Positions 34,256 through 45,862 of a stretch of DNA of 64,000 nt are shown here, one piece after another. The notes beneath the pieces are model-generated. The model saw only the letters and a list, made by a program, of their open reading frames with translations. It did no database searches and was not told where the DNA came from. The translations under genes were made by a program, and so were the position numbers. Each line of letters opens with the position of its first letter. Positions within the stretch are counted from its first letter, which is position 1. The stretch is from Rhizomys pruinosus (taxonomy: Eukaryota; Chordata; Mammalia; Rodentia; Spalacidae): NCBI GenBank assembly GCA_009823505.1, contig VZQC01006354.1, positions 984,763 through 1,048,762 on the forward strand. The letters are read 5' to 3'.

Positions 34256-34635
34256 TTTTATTTTTTTCATTTTTCCTAGTTTTAAAATTATTATATTCTT
34301 TCTTTTATTTTTTATTGAGCATTTGTACATCTAATACAATGGTTCTGAAAGCATTATCATTTTTATTTTAATTTAGTTACAAGAATACTTTTATTTCTTT
34401 CTTAAATTCTTCTCTGACCTATTTGTCATTCGGGAGTGTATCGTGTAATTTCCATGAATTTGTATAGTTAGTACAGCTTCTTTTGCTGTTGATTAGAAGG
34501 TTTATTGCACTTCGATCTGATAAAATGCATGGAATTACTTCTGGTTTTTTGGAGGTGTAATTTGTGCCCCACTATGTGGTCAATTTTAGAGAAACGTGTG
34601 CGATGTTGAGTAGAAATTCTTTGGTTCTTGAGTAG
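34256..34635 (-). mobile_element. L1 ORF2 middle fragment
   Basis: Plus-strand text mirrors ORF2 (cttcgatctgataaaatgca and ccactatgtggtcaatttta). It ends at a CA microsatellite. Confidence 0.7.
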
Positions 34636-34636
34636 A

Positions 34637-34668
<32 letters not shown>

Positions 34669-34694
34669 GCACACACACACACACACACACACAC
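34637..34694. repeat. (AC)n microsatellite
   Basis: About 29 AC dinucleotides with two GC interruptions, lying exactly at the junction of two L1 fragments. Confidence 0.97.
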
Positions 34695-34696
34695 CA

Positions 34697-36010
34697 CCCT
34701 TCTCAAGCTTCATCTTCTACCCTCCCCACGTACCTGTTCCCCATCCCATTTAATCCTTCCTCTTCTATTATTCCCATTTCTCCCTTCATAACGCTTTGTT
34801 CTACACCCCTTCTTTTGAAATTTTACCATGGTCCTCACTACTTTCTTTACTTCTATGTAGATACTCCAATTCAAATTTAGCATCCACATGTGATAGACAA
34901 CATGTGGCATTTGTCTTTGTGGATCTGGTTATCTCACTGAATGATTATTTCCAGCTGTATGCAATTACCTGTGAATTTCAATAATATTCTATTGTCTATA
35001 TGCATTACAATATAATTATCCATTCATCGGTTGATGGACATCTAGGTTGTGTCCACTTACTGGATATTGAGAACAAAGCAGCAATGAATGTGGATGAATA
35101 ATTATCTCTGTAGTAGGATATATGCCCAGGAATTATATTGTTGAGTCCTATGGTAGATCTACTTCTAGCTTTTTGAAGAACCGCCAGGTGATTTGCATAA
35201 CGGATGCATCCATTTTCACTTCCAGCAAGAGTGAATAAGTGTTCCTTTTCCCCCATATCCTCCCCAGCATTTGTTGTCATTTTTTATCTTGGGCATTCTT
35301 GTTAGGAAAAAACAAAACTGCCAAATGGTTTTAATTTGCATTTCCCTGATAGCTAAGGAGGTTAAAACTTAAAAAAAAGATTTCTCATCCATTTGTATTT
35401 TTTCTTGTGAGACCTGTTTTTTAAATTTTATGCCTCAGTTTTAAATTAAGTTTTTTTGCTTTGTTATTTTTTTTTTTAATATTCTAGACACTAACCTTTA
35501 ACCAGATATAAATAAGATAGTGTTTTTTTTTTTTTCCTTTAGACTATCTCTTCACTTCAATGATGGTGTACTTTGTTGTACAAAAGCTTTTTAGTTTTTT
35601 GAGGCCTGATTTGTAAATTGTTTATTTTAATGCCTGTACTATTGGGATTCTATTCAGCAAGTCCTTTCCTGTGTTTATAAATTGAAGCATATTCTATTTA
35701 ACAGATTCAGGGTTGATGTCCTTGAGCCACTAGGGGTTGAAGTGGGAGATAAGAAAAACCATCTAATTTCATTCTTCTACATGCAGCTATCCAGCCTGAC
35801 TAGTACAATTTGCTAAAGAGCCTCTATTTTCTCCAGTATGTATTTTGAGCCCATTTGTAAAAAAATCAGGTAGCCATAGGCATGTACTTACATTTCTATT
35901 GAATGTGTTTATTTTCATGTCAGTATTACACTGCTTTAATTAATGCAGCTCTGTCATCTTTTGTATAATGTATTTCAGAATTCATCTATGTCTTAGCCTT
36001 TACATTTATT
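34697..36010 (-). mobile_element. L1 ORF2 C-terminal part and start of 3' UTR
   Basis: Mirror of ORF2 from the region of gtggatgaataattatctct (35089) to the gtactttgttgtacaaaagc area (35569) and on to about 36000. The 91-codon minus frame at 35005-35280 reads a decayed ORF2 stretch with FIAALFSISSKWTQPRCPS. Runs of T at 35469 and 35523 disrupt it. Confidence 0.8.
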
Positions 36011-36284
36011 TCTTTTTATTTCCACTATTTCTTTGTATTAATCAGTGTGATTATGCCTCCTTAATAGTGGTTTTTCTTTTAGAGGTTTTGGTTGTCTGTG
36101 GTCTAAAAAATGTTCCAAAAGTATGAACTAGAAAATTCCAGTAATAAACAAATCTTCATTGCCTATTTTATTAAATAGCATGATGAAATTTCACCCCATT
36201 AGGTATTTCCACCTTTTTCCTGACAAGGATGTGAACTTGTGCAAAATATCCATACTATATATCATATCTATTTCTTTCTTTACT
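36011..36284. other. No gene seen
   Basis: AT-rich spacer. Confidence 0.4.
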
Positions 36285-36463
36285 TTCTTTTTTTTTTTTT
36301 TTTTTTTTTTTTTGGTCTTTTTGACACAGGGGTCTCCCTTAGTCCCCCCTGGCCTGGAGCTCGCTTGTTAGGTAAAACCAGGCTGGCCTTGAACTCACAG
36401 AGATCCACTGCCTCTGCTTCTAGGTGCTGGGATTAAAGTCATGCCCCACCAGGTCCTATCATA
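36285..36463 (-). mobile_element. B1 SINE
   Basis: Minus-strand B1 with a T-run (36290-36313) and ccaggctggccttgaactca. Confidence 0.92.
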
Positions 36464-36587
36464 ACCTTTTCTTAATTAGCTATAGACAACTACCTTAGTT
36501 TGTCAGGTCTTATTTTTATGTGAGTTTTTTTGTTTTGATTTTTGTTTTCAAGAAATTTTTGTTGTATTTAATAATGGTCACAAAGCA

Positions 36588-36722
36588 GCCAAGTATGGTG
36601 GCTCATAACTGTAATCCTGGAAACTCAGGAGGCCAAGACACACATGCTTGGTACCAGCCTGTGGTAGACAGGAAATTCCAGGGCAACCTAGGCCACAGAA
36701 TGAGACCCTGTCTTCTAATGAA
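36588..36722 (+). mobile_element. Old B1-like SINE
   Basis: Plus strand: agccaagtatggtggctcat and agaatgagaccctgtctt, heavily diverged in the middle. Confidence 0.65.
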
Positions 36723-38010
36723 CAGAATATTGATGTTGGCAACTCAGAAATACCAAAGAACAGAAGGAAAGTGCTTCTTCTATGATGTCTTGATTAAGTA
36801 AGGAAAAAGTAATTTAGTCATATATTCATTACATAACTTCATATCATTGTAAGAAGGTTGGTGTGCACTTTAATATATTTGAGAGATTATACTCATTTAA
36901 TACTGCAATTGATTTTAGTATGGTACATTGTTGTAGTATTTCTATTATTGTTAATATCATTATGCCTAATTTTTTTAAATTTTATTTATTTTTATTTTTT
37001 AATAATAGGACATAAGTAATGAATACAGGCATCCTTTATGTAAAACCAATTTGCAAGTAGCTATGCCCAAACTTATACAGCCCAAGGCCCCCATTGTCCA
37101 GCTGGGGGAGCTTATATGTACTATCATGTTGATCAAATAACAGTCCAGTCTATGTTTCTGTAGTTTCGTAGTTCACCTCAATCACAGCCCTTACATTCTA
37201 CCATGCACCCTTTTCAGCAGACTGTTCCCTAGGCTTCAGAAAAGGGACATAAGTGGGTGAGAAGCTAAACAGTCTGCTTTCTCTGGAGATGTCGTTTTGG
37301 ACTCTGATCAGTTCAGGCTGTTTCCTTTCATGGGTTGGCAGTTTATCCAGTAACCTTTTACTCCTACTGATGAAGCACAAGCAGTTAGAGATACAGGCAT
37401 TTAAACAGTACTAATTATTATGGTAGGTTACATTGGTTTAGACACAGATGTTTGGATGGTATGCTAATCCATAGACTATAGCTTTTCTGTAAAAGCTGAC
37501 AAGATCTTACTGTGGCTTATAACATCTCCTAACCACTAGAGGACTTAAGCTTGTGGCTTCAGCTCTGAATTATTCCTCCAAGGAGAGAGCTAATAGCCAA
37601 TTAGATTTGGGATATACAGACATTTGGCCACCATTCCTGCACAGTATTTCCAGGCAGGTAGGGTGTAGCTGATGCTGACAGAGGAGTATTGCTTGACTCA
37701 AGGAGACCAATATTTGCTTTGTTCATTTAGTGGCCTTTGGTAACATTCTCTGGAATTCCAGAGGCCAACTGTACACTTGCAAGTGTGGTCTTGATATATC
37801 TTTCCCATGCTTGCACCAGGTCTTTGAGAGCAGGGCTTTACCACCTCTCTTCTTGCAGGTATCCCAGTTTTCTGGCAAAAATCTTTTATCCTTTTGGGGG
37901 CTTGGATCCCCTGGCCAACATCTCCTTGGCAGAATAATCCATTGCTGATAACAGAGCTCTCCTGTATTAATATATTTTGCTGAATTACCCAGCTTGTATA
38001 GACTTTATAC
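36723..38010. other. Low-repeat stretch; unidentified minus-strand frame
   Basis: No SINE or L1 landmark in about 1.2 kb. A 104-codon minus frame at 37698-38012 contains APKRIKDFCQKTGIPARREV; I do not recognise it, and parallel frames on both strands make it weak evidence. Could be an old LTR element. Confidence 0.3.
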
Positions 38011-38084
38011 AAGATTTATACAATTTTTTGTATAATTTATAATTTTTTGTATAATTTATACAATTATACAAAAATTTATACAAT
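38011..38084. repeat. AT-rich short tandem/inverted cluster
   Basis: Repeated atttatacaattttttgta words on both strands, flanking the hairpin to its right. Confidence 0.8.
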
Positions 38085-38130
38085 TCTCTATTCAGAGCCA
38101 AATAGTATTATATTTGGCTCTGAATAGAGA
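38085..38130. repeat. Perfect 20 bp inverted repeat, 6 nt loop
   Basis: tctctattcagagccaaata (38085-38104), loop gtatta, exact reverse complement 38111-38130. Confidence 0.98.
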
Positions 38131-38610
38131 CTTATCCTTTCACAGTTTCTATGACTATCAGCCAATTAAAGAAGGCAACTATATCACTTTTATAAGAGAT
38201 TACCTCTATAACAGCTGTAATTTACAGTTAGGGAATGACTTCATTACCATCATGTTTTTCTTAGTTCTATGAAAAGGAGTTAAGGAAGTCTCTTATATTA
38301 AAACTTCACGGCACCTGAAAGGTAAAGTTCATTAGGACACATTATAAATAGTTGTTACAGTTAAGATCCACAGAGATGTTTGATACCTGTAGCAGTCTGA
38401 GGCTTTTCTTCCTTTTAATGTTTAGCTGGGCCAACTTTTCTGCATTAAATTTACTCAAGCTGTTTAATCATATTATGTTGTTAATTTGGGAAGCTAACTT
38501 AATTCCTTTAGTTAAATTATCCTATCTGTAGAAGAAAATGTTACAAGTTGATACTGTACAACACAAACATTGTAGAGAATATTTGTATCCATTAACCCCA
38601 AAGTTGTTAT
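38131..38610. other. No gene seen
   Basis: AT-rich unassigned DNA. Confidence 0.4.
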
Positions 38611-38625
38611 ACAAATTATAAGTGA

Positions 38626-38867
38626 GGGCTGGAGAGATGGCCTAGTAGTTAAGAGCGCTGATTGCTCTTACAGAGGACCTGGGTTCAATCCCCAGCACCC
38701 ACATGGTGGCTGAGAACCATCTGAAACTCCAATTCCAGGAGAACTCCAGTTCCAGAGGAATCCAACGCCCTCTTCTGACCTCCGTGGCATTGCATGACAC
38801 GGGTACACAAACCTACATGCAGACAATACATTCATACACATAAATAAATAAATAAAATAAAATTAAA
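38626..38867 (+). mobile_element. Young B2 SINE with internal duplication
   Basis: Full-length plus-strand B2. The 15-nt target duplication acaaattataagtga lies at 38611-38625 and 38868-38882. It carries the double aactcca segment. Confidence 0.96.
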
Positions 38868-38882
38868 ACAAATTATAAGTGA

Positions 38883-39184
38883 AGCAGATGTGGACTACAA
38901 TTTATATTTCCAATTATCTTAAATGTATCACCTTTTCTATTAAAATCTTTTAACCAATGTTGTTTAATATAGACGTTTTTACTTTTATTAAGACCTTGAA
39001 TACCATATAACATGAGACAAAGTTTGGGCAAATTTGGATACCTGTTAAACTCACATCAATTAACTATACCTTAATCTAATGTAGACCTGTGTCCCCCTCC
39101 CAACCCTCCCACCCCACCAGATTCACTGTTTCAGTCAGTTCTTGTTGCAGTCTTTTCTGTTGTTGTTGTTGTTCTTTCCAATAT
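38883..39184. other. No gene seen
   Basis: AT-rich. (TTG)n at 39159-39173 probably belongs to the L1 end that follows. Confidence 0.4.
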
Positions 39185-40045
39185 GCATCACTCCCCACAA
39201 GGAATATTTACAACTGGGTTATTGGTGCTAGCATCCACAGATGAGGGATACCATTCGTCGTTTGTTTTTCTGGGACTGTGTTACTTCACTTAAGGTAATT
39301 TCTTCCAGTTCCATCTATTTACCTGCAAATTTCATGATGTCATCTAAAGAGCTGAGCAGAGACTTCACAAGTGAAGAAATAGAGATGGCTGAGAAACATC
39401 TTAAAAAGTGTTCAACATCTCTAATAATTAAGGAAATGCAAATTAAAACCACTTTAAGATACCATCTCACCCCAATAAGGCTGGCAAGGATCAAGAAATC
39501 AAATGATACTAAATGCTGGAGAGGGTGTGGGGAAAAGGGAACACTCATCCACTGCTGGTGGGAATGCAAACTTGTACAACCATTATGGAAAGCAGTATGG
39601 AGAACCCTTAAAGACAAAAAAATGAAAACAAAACAAAACAAAAAAGCAGAGAAAGATGCAGAAAACTTACAGCAGAATGCATGATCTGGGATGGGTAGGG
39701 GTGGGGTGGGGGGGAAGGGAAGGGGATATATGCCTAAACTGAATTGGAAAATGATGTATGAAATACACAAAGCATCAATAAAAAAAAAATAAATTGAAAA
39801 AAAAAAAGACTCAAAATGAGCCTACCACCTGACCCAGCCAGCCATACCACTTCTGGGAATATATCCACCAGACTCTTCATACCACAGAGATACATGTACA
39901 GCCATGTTCATTGCAGCTCTCTTCACAATAGCGAAGAGCTGAAACCAACCAAAATACCCCTCAACTGACGAGTGGATAGAGAAAATGTGGTACATCTACA
40001 CAATGGAGTTCTAAGCAGCGGTAAAGAAAGACGACATCTTATGCA
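39185..40045 (+). mobile_element. Rearranged L1: inverted left end, forward ORF2 end, internal insertion
   Basis: 39185-39345 is reverse L1 (agcatccacagatgagggat). From 39346 it turns forward, and a fossil ORF2 translation runs NRDF-like, [28 protein letters not shown] to about 39610. At 39612-39808 a G-rich L1 3' tail with AATAAA and an A-run interrupts, flanked by aaagac on both sides. ORF2 text then resumes (aatatatccaccagactctt) to about 40045. Not coding. Confidence 0.75.
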
Positions 40046-40231
40046 TAATTTTAAAAAATAGACAATATCATATGTATGTAGCGGGAGAAGTAGTATGTAT
40101 AGTTTTCCTTATGTGTCCCCCAAAGATTGGTTTAGGACCACATGTAAGTGTTCAAGTCCCTGATTTGAAATGCCATTTTATTTTCATACAGCTCATTTCT
40201 TCCTGTATTCATTTAAAAGTTACATGCTCTC

Positions 40232-40320
40232 TTTGCATGACACGGGTGCACAAAGTTGCATGCAGACAGTACATTCATACACATACAGAAATAAATAAAA
40301 TTAGTTTAAAAAATTTAAAA
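40232..40320 (+). mobile_element. 5'-truncated B2 SINE (last ~85 nt only)
   Basis: Only the 3' part of B2 is present (gcatgacacgggtgcacaaa to the A-rich tail). It is bracketed by aaaagttacatgctctc at 40215-40231 and 40320-40336, so it inserted in truncated form. Confidence 0.93.
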
Positions 40321-40339
40321 AAAGTTACATGCTCTCCAG

Positions 40340-41640
40340 AGTCCTTATACCTAATACTATGTAAAGGATATGTAGATACTCCTTACACCAAATTGCTTAG
40401 GAACACTATCAGGAGTCTGGAAATGTATCTTCTACAAATAAAGGAGACATTTCATAGCACAGTTTGTTGCCTTTGCTAGAGACAGAATCCAGGGCTTTAC
40501 TGTTTGCTTTAGTTTTTAAACTTATTTTATAGAAAAGAAAAGATACTGAAAAAATTAGTGAGGTAATATGTTTACAGTTAAGAAAGCTAACAGGATAAAA
40601 TATTTCCATTGTTCTACTTCTCCATTCTAGTCTCTGTTTAAACAGTCTTTTATTGGTTGTTAAAAAAATGTATCTCTAAACAAACTTGCATAGACAACAA
40701 ATACTTGGGTTTTCATCTTTGAAGTGTATATCTATTGTTTTAGTTCTGACAGATAATAGATGATAAATGAGGACTGAGACCCTGGCTTTATCTTTGACTT
40801 ATGTATGCTTCTACTTTCTTAATTTTCAACAATTATCTCTATAAAATTGTTTCTTGTGAAGACTCAAATTTTCATATAACTTGTATTTCTTAGTTTTTAA
40901 ATTTTGGATGATGTTTCATGATTCCCCACATTCTATGTTGAACTTATTAACCCCCTATTCTTTCACCTGTCCTTTCTACCTCCAAGATTCTCCTAGCTCC
41001 ATTTTCATAAAGCTGTTAACAATTCCATTTCATTCTATTGCTATAGTACCTTTGCTTTATTATTTTTATTAATTTTATTAATTTAAAAATTAATAAAAAT
41101 TCATCCACCAATTCAACTACTCATACATCCTTTATCTACCCATCTTCCCATCCAGAGATCTATCTATCCATTTAGGGATCCATCCAAAAAATAAATAATT
41201 CATCTTAAATTTCACTAAAAATAAGACACCTCTTTCTTAGACTTTATAATTTGTTCAAAGTTTAGGTTTATTTTTTGTTTTGTTTTAATTTGGGCATTCC
41301 TTCAGTAGATCCTTTTACTTCTTTATTTTTTTGATCACTGTTGCCCCCTTCTTTGTTGGAAAAAAATTCCTTAGTTTATCTATAATATTTGACAGTTAAT
41401 TTTCTTTAATATAGATTGGTATATTGCTTATTTAAAATACTTAGGCTCAGGAGTGTTTCGTATTTCACTGATTTTTGTATCTGAGGATATTTGCATAGAC
41501 TTTGCTGGCTGAGTACACCCAATCTGAAAAATCATAATCTAAAATTAAAAACTTTCTGAACATTATTTCACATTCAGGCTGTATGGGGAGGGATAACCAA
41601 CACTGAACACGTTTAGAAAAAGCCATATGGAAACCTACCT
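40340..41640. other. No gene seen
   Basis: AT-rich. 41062-41100 holds a 15 bp AT hairpin (attttattaatttt-type arms). 41105-41185 is a degenerate (ATCC/ATCT)n patch. Confidence 0.45.
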
Positions 41641-42255
41641 CCAGAGAACCTTCTTAAATTATATATTTATATATTATAGAAAGAGATTAAAAGCAATTAC
41701 CCTCTGACAGGGGCACATTGCTCCAATTAGAGAGCATAGGCTTACAAAATAAAACCCCAATGCTAGGAATGGATTTAGTCTTCTGAAGCTGTTGATCAGT
41801 GGTCCCATAGACCCTTAAGCAATACTGGCTGTTGCCCCTGCTCTTGGTTATTCAAAGTAAGACCCTATTTCTGAAGACACTAGATACATGAACTATAGAA
41901 CAAACAAGGAGAAATCAACTAGGTGCTATCTTCAAAGTCTCATGTCTGCTTGCTAGGTTTCATAGTTATAGAAGATACTATTACATGCTACTTGAAGAGA
42001 AAAATAATCACCAATCTTACCCAGCTGTGAATCCTGTGAAATATAACAGCAAATGGCCTGGCAGGATGTGCCTACTCTGTAACAGAGGCACAAATATGAG
42101 AGTAATGAACCAGTTTCTAACTTAAGATCCATTTCAAAGGATGGAGCCCATCTATACCTGGTATTGATAGCAGGCCTAGGAACTTGAGGATAGTCATGTC
42201 ACCGTGCATAGGGGAGAACTTAATTCTGATTTTCTGTGAAACAGATATAGCATTT

Positions 42256-42404
42256 TTTTGGTCTTTTTGAGGCAGGGTCTTCCTATAGCCCCAGCTTGCC
42301 TGGAACTCATGATGTAGACCAGGCTGGCCTTAAACTCACAGAAATCCACTTGCTTCTACCTCCAGAGTGCTGAGATTAAAGGCCTGTGCCACAACCCCCA
42401 GATA
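42256..42404 (-). mobile_element. B1 SINE inside L1 3' UTR
   Basis: Minus-strand B1: tagaccaggctggccttaaa with a short T-run on the left. Confidence 0.92.
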
Positions 42405-42723
42405 AAAACAGATAGAGAGTTAAACTGACTCCTAATGTGTTATTGTTGTACCCATAGATTAACACATCTCTCAACTCTCACCAGAGAAGCTTCATTATGC
42501 AGTAGATGTTATAGAAACCTATAACAGGCCAATGAGCAACAAGTACAAGTCTCAAGGGTGCTTATCCATGAATACTAGACCTACATTAAATTTTTGCATT
42601 CGGGGGCTCAGAGGTCATTATGGAAGAGGGGGACAAAAGATTGTAAGAGACATAGGTGGTGGATGGTCATAAGGAAATAGTATTTTCCAGACAGCTAGTA
42701 AATTACTTGTATGAACTTACAGT

Positions 42724-43059
42724 GGTAAGAGCTTACACGAGTTCTATGGTAAGAGCTTACACGAGTTCTATGGTAAGAGCTTACACGAGTTCTATGGTAA
42801 GAGCTTACACGAGTTCTATGGTAAGAGCTTACACGAGTTCTATGGTAAGAGCTTACACGAGTTCTATGGTAAGAGCTTACACGAGTTCTATGGTAACAGC
42901 TTACACGAGTTCTATGGTAACAGCTTACACGAGTTCTATGGTTACAGCTTACACGAGATCTATGGTAACAGCTTACACGAGTTCTATGGTAACAGTTTAC
43001 ATGAGTTCTATGGTAACAGCTTACACGAGTTCTATGGTAACAGCTTACACAAATTCTAT
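42724..43059. repeat. 24 bp minisatellite, 14 units
   Basis: Exactly 14 units of 24 nt (336 bp). The first seven are identical and contain taagagcttacacgag; the last seven contain taacagcttacacgag with scattered single changes. Since 24 is a multiple of three, the repeat is open in frames on both strands (156 and 138 codons, an eight-residue period such as VRAYTSSM), which is not evidence of a protein. Confidence 0.98.
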
Positions 43060-43365
43060 GCAACTTCAAAGCAGAGAAAATCCCACCATAGATGTGGATA
43101 GGAAACCCCAAGCCTACCTGAGGTAACTAATACCTGCTCAGAAGAGGACAGTTAGTTCTTTTCAAAGGTATGACTCATAGCAGATTAACCAAGCTCCAGT
43201 GAATGGACCCCCACAGAAGAGATTTGAGCACACACATTACACTGTATGGGGTTTACTATAATACTTAGAGTACATTAAATTGGGCGGCTGAGGCTAGGCA
43301 AGGGAATAAAAATATAAGCAAAATATAGTATATGAAATCACAAAATTCAATAAAAATGATTTAAA

Positions 43366-44570
43366 AAGAGGTTAGGGATAAGGATATGCAACCTGTATTT
43401 ATATGCCATTCCATCTTTTTTGTTCTTAAAGGTATCAAAGATCAGAGTGATTCTTGTGAAGATTGCTTGGAAGGTTTCCATCCTAGGATTTATTTTCATG
43501 TATATTTCAGTTTGGTAAGCTGGTTTTTAGATTTTCCATCTTCTATCCTAATCTTTACTCCTGTTTTGTGCATTCTTTGGACTACCAGTAAACTTTCCAT
43601 GCTGTAAAATAGATTTTTCCTTTCATGTGTACTAAAATTTGAGTGTAGATACCAACATCAGTTTATTTTCCTTTGATATTATAAATCTTGCACAACTGTT
43701 CTGCAGCTTCTAGCTCAAATGACGGCTGATTTGCTCCTTGAAAGATACTGTGTTTAGTGTGTGTCGGTCTGCCTCCTCCAATCTGCTGTCTGATTCTCTG
43801 ATTTCATAGTTTGAAAGATTTTTTTAGCTTTATCTGCCAATTTATATTCATGATAAATTCAGGATTCTACTCTTTCTATCATTAAAACGTCCTATGCAAC
43901 TCTCTACTTTAGAATTTTCGGAGATTCATTTTGTTCTTTCTTATGTATTTGCTGACTCTCATTGAACAATCATAAATTTGTGCCTTTCCTTGTAATTATG
44001 ATTTAATGGATCAGGATAGGGATCATTTAGTCTCATTTAAACACTTTTTTTCCTAGAAATTTTCTTCACATCTTTTCAAAAAAAAAAAAAAAGAGAAATT
44101 TTCACTGTTTAACTGATGAAAAGACCCTCTTTCTTGTAGAAGTTTGTGTATTTGCTGTACATTCAGGCCTTTTAAGCTAAAACCTCTTAAATTGGAAGGT
44201 ATTGCTTATGGCTTACTTGTTTAGGAATAAAATCCTCATGTTGGTATATTCCTGTGCTCACCATTGTTACTCTTCTACAGAATATGTTAATATTATGATA
44301 ATAACCTCTCCTAGCTGTCTTGAGATTATCTCATATATGAGACAAGAACTCTTACTGTGTTTTTAAATAAATACACTTAATTAGGATAACAGATTTCTTG
44401 TCAGTGGTTGGTATTTTCGTCTTGCAAATCCTCATTCTCCCATCCTGCCAAATTTTTGGTTTTTGATAATCCGCCAATCTATCTTTTATTACTTTAGGAT
44501 TGAGGGCCCCTTCTGTTGGACTTCAGTAAAAAAGTGCCTACATTATTGTTGGTCTTGTAATTCTCCATAT
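43366..44570. other. No gene seen
   Basis: AT-rich unassigned DNA with an A-run at 44080-44095. Confidence 0.4.
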
Positions 44571-45045
44571 AATCAGGAATTCTCCATATAATCAGCTTGA
44601 GGGAGAAAATCCTTATTTTGGCTCATAGTTTCATATGTTTCTGTCCACATTCACCTTTTCTGTTGTTATTTGCTATAAACAAGGCAGGATGTCATGGCAA
44701 CATGTGTATGGCAGAGCCAAGTTGCTCATCATTGACTACTAAACAGAGAGAGGGTGTCAACTATATCTATGATAAGGTATGGTCAAGAGCATGCTCCCAG
44801 TAACTTGCTTCCACGAACCAGGCTCCACCTCTAAAAATTTCCACCAATTTCAAATTAACACCAATCAATTATGAAAAAGCCATTGGGGAAGTCAGAGGCT
44901 TCACTTTACCATCACTCCCCAAGAGCCCCATCAGCTGGCAATGGAGTTTTTTTGTTTCTTTTTTTGTTGTTATTTTTGTTTTGTTTTACCACAGGGGCCT
45001 TTTTGAGGAGGCTTCATAATCAAACCATGACATTCCTTGGTGAAT
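44571..45045 (-). mobile_element. Possible MaLR-like LTR, decayed
   Basis: The succession of phrases (ccttattttggctcatagtt, then agccccatcagctggcaatg) recalls reversed mammalian MaLR/ERVL LTR text. A 14-nt duplication (aattctccatataatcag) lies at its left edge. Weak call. Confidence 0.35.
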
Positions 45046-45298
45046 AGACATACCTCATTTGCTTCCAAATCCAGATAAAAATCTACTGGGCCTCTTTGAA
45101 TTATCCAGAGTTGAGGTTTTTCAGAATATAGACTTCTCCCTGTTCCCTTAAGATGTTTCTAATTGCATCTTACTCCTAGGATCCTCTATGTTACATCAAG
45201 AGTTTCCACACATATTTTTCCTAGTACATGGTGAATAGGTGATTGCTTTTTAGTTTATTCTTGTTAATTCTACACCCATTAAAATGCAAAAGTCAGTC

Positions 45299-45418
45299 AA
45301 GAGGCAGAGGCAGGCAGATTTCTGTGAGTTCAAGGCCAGCCTGGTCTACATAGTGAGTTCCATGACAGCTGGGGCTTCAGGGAGACCCTGTCTCAAAAAA
45401 AAAAAAGACTAAAAAAAA
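45299..45418 (+). mobile_element. 5'-truncated B1 SINE
   Basis: Begins at aagaggcagaggcaggcaga, lacking the first third of B1, with an A-rich tail. Confidence 0.9.
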
Positions 45419-45559
45419 ATCACAAAAGTCCAAACTCTTTCTGGAAGTACTGAGAAAGGCATGAAATGACAGCCTTTCTGATATTTTCCCCCTCTCCGCC
45501 AGTGAGCCATAGCTCAGACCAATGTATATTCTTGAATTAATGAAAGTCCTCATATGTAA

Positions 45560-45862
45560 AATTAATAGAATGAGCTCCTTTAGGCTGCTAATAAAGCTGT
45601 TGATCCTACATCTTTATTCTATTAAAAAATTTGAGATTGCTTGAAATGACTCTCCCAATAATTTATTAAATCCCTTCTTGATTTTATAGTTTGTGTTCTT
45701 GATTTGTACTCTGCCTACTCACTCTGTTATTAACTTATGTTTTGGATAACAGTATGCATTTGTCAGCTATATTCTTTGCAAATAATTCTTCTCAGTCTGT
45801 GGCTTAAATTCTCATTTTCTTGATATTGTCTTGAACACCAATTTATTATCATTTTGTATAAA
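45560..45862 (-). mobile_element. Old L1 ORF2 fragment
   Basis: Plus-strand text such as tttgcaaataattcttctca, then ttgatattgtcttgaacacc, mirrors the same ORF2 region seen at 55250-55320. Confidence 0.55.

Larger units (their letters stand above)
41641..43365 (+). mobile_element. L1 (Lx-like) 3' UTR, plus strand
   Basis: Shares a long series of phrases with 58330-59700, including ggctcagaggtcattatgga, then a tgtaagagacataggtggtg type, and ends with ttcaataaaaatgatttaaa. A B1 lies at 42256-42404, and a minisatellite has expanded inside it. Non-coding. Confidence 0.75.

Noticed and set aside
39315..39770. 151-codon minus frame
   Set aside because: Antisense of the forward L1 ORF2 relic in the same interval.
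42724..43059. CRISPR array
   Set aside because: Units are contiguous with no spacers, and the genome is mammalian.
42656..43126. 156-codon plus frame and 138-codon minus frame with an eight-residue repeat, resembling a repeat protein
   Set aside because: A 24 nt tandem array is open in several frames by arithmetic. It lies in an L1 3' UTR.
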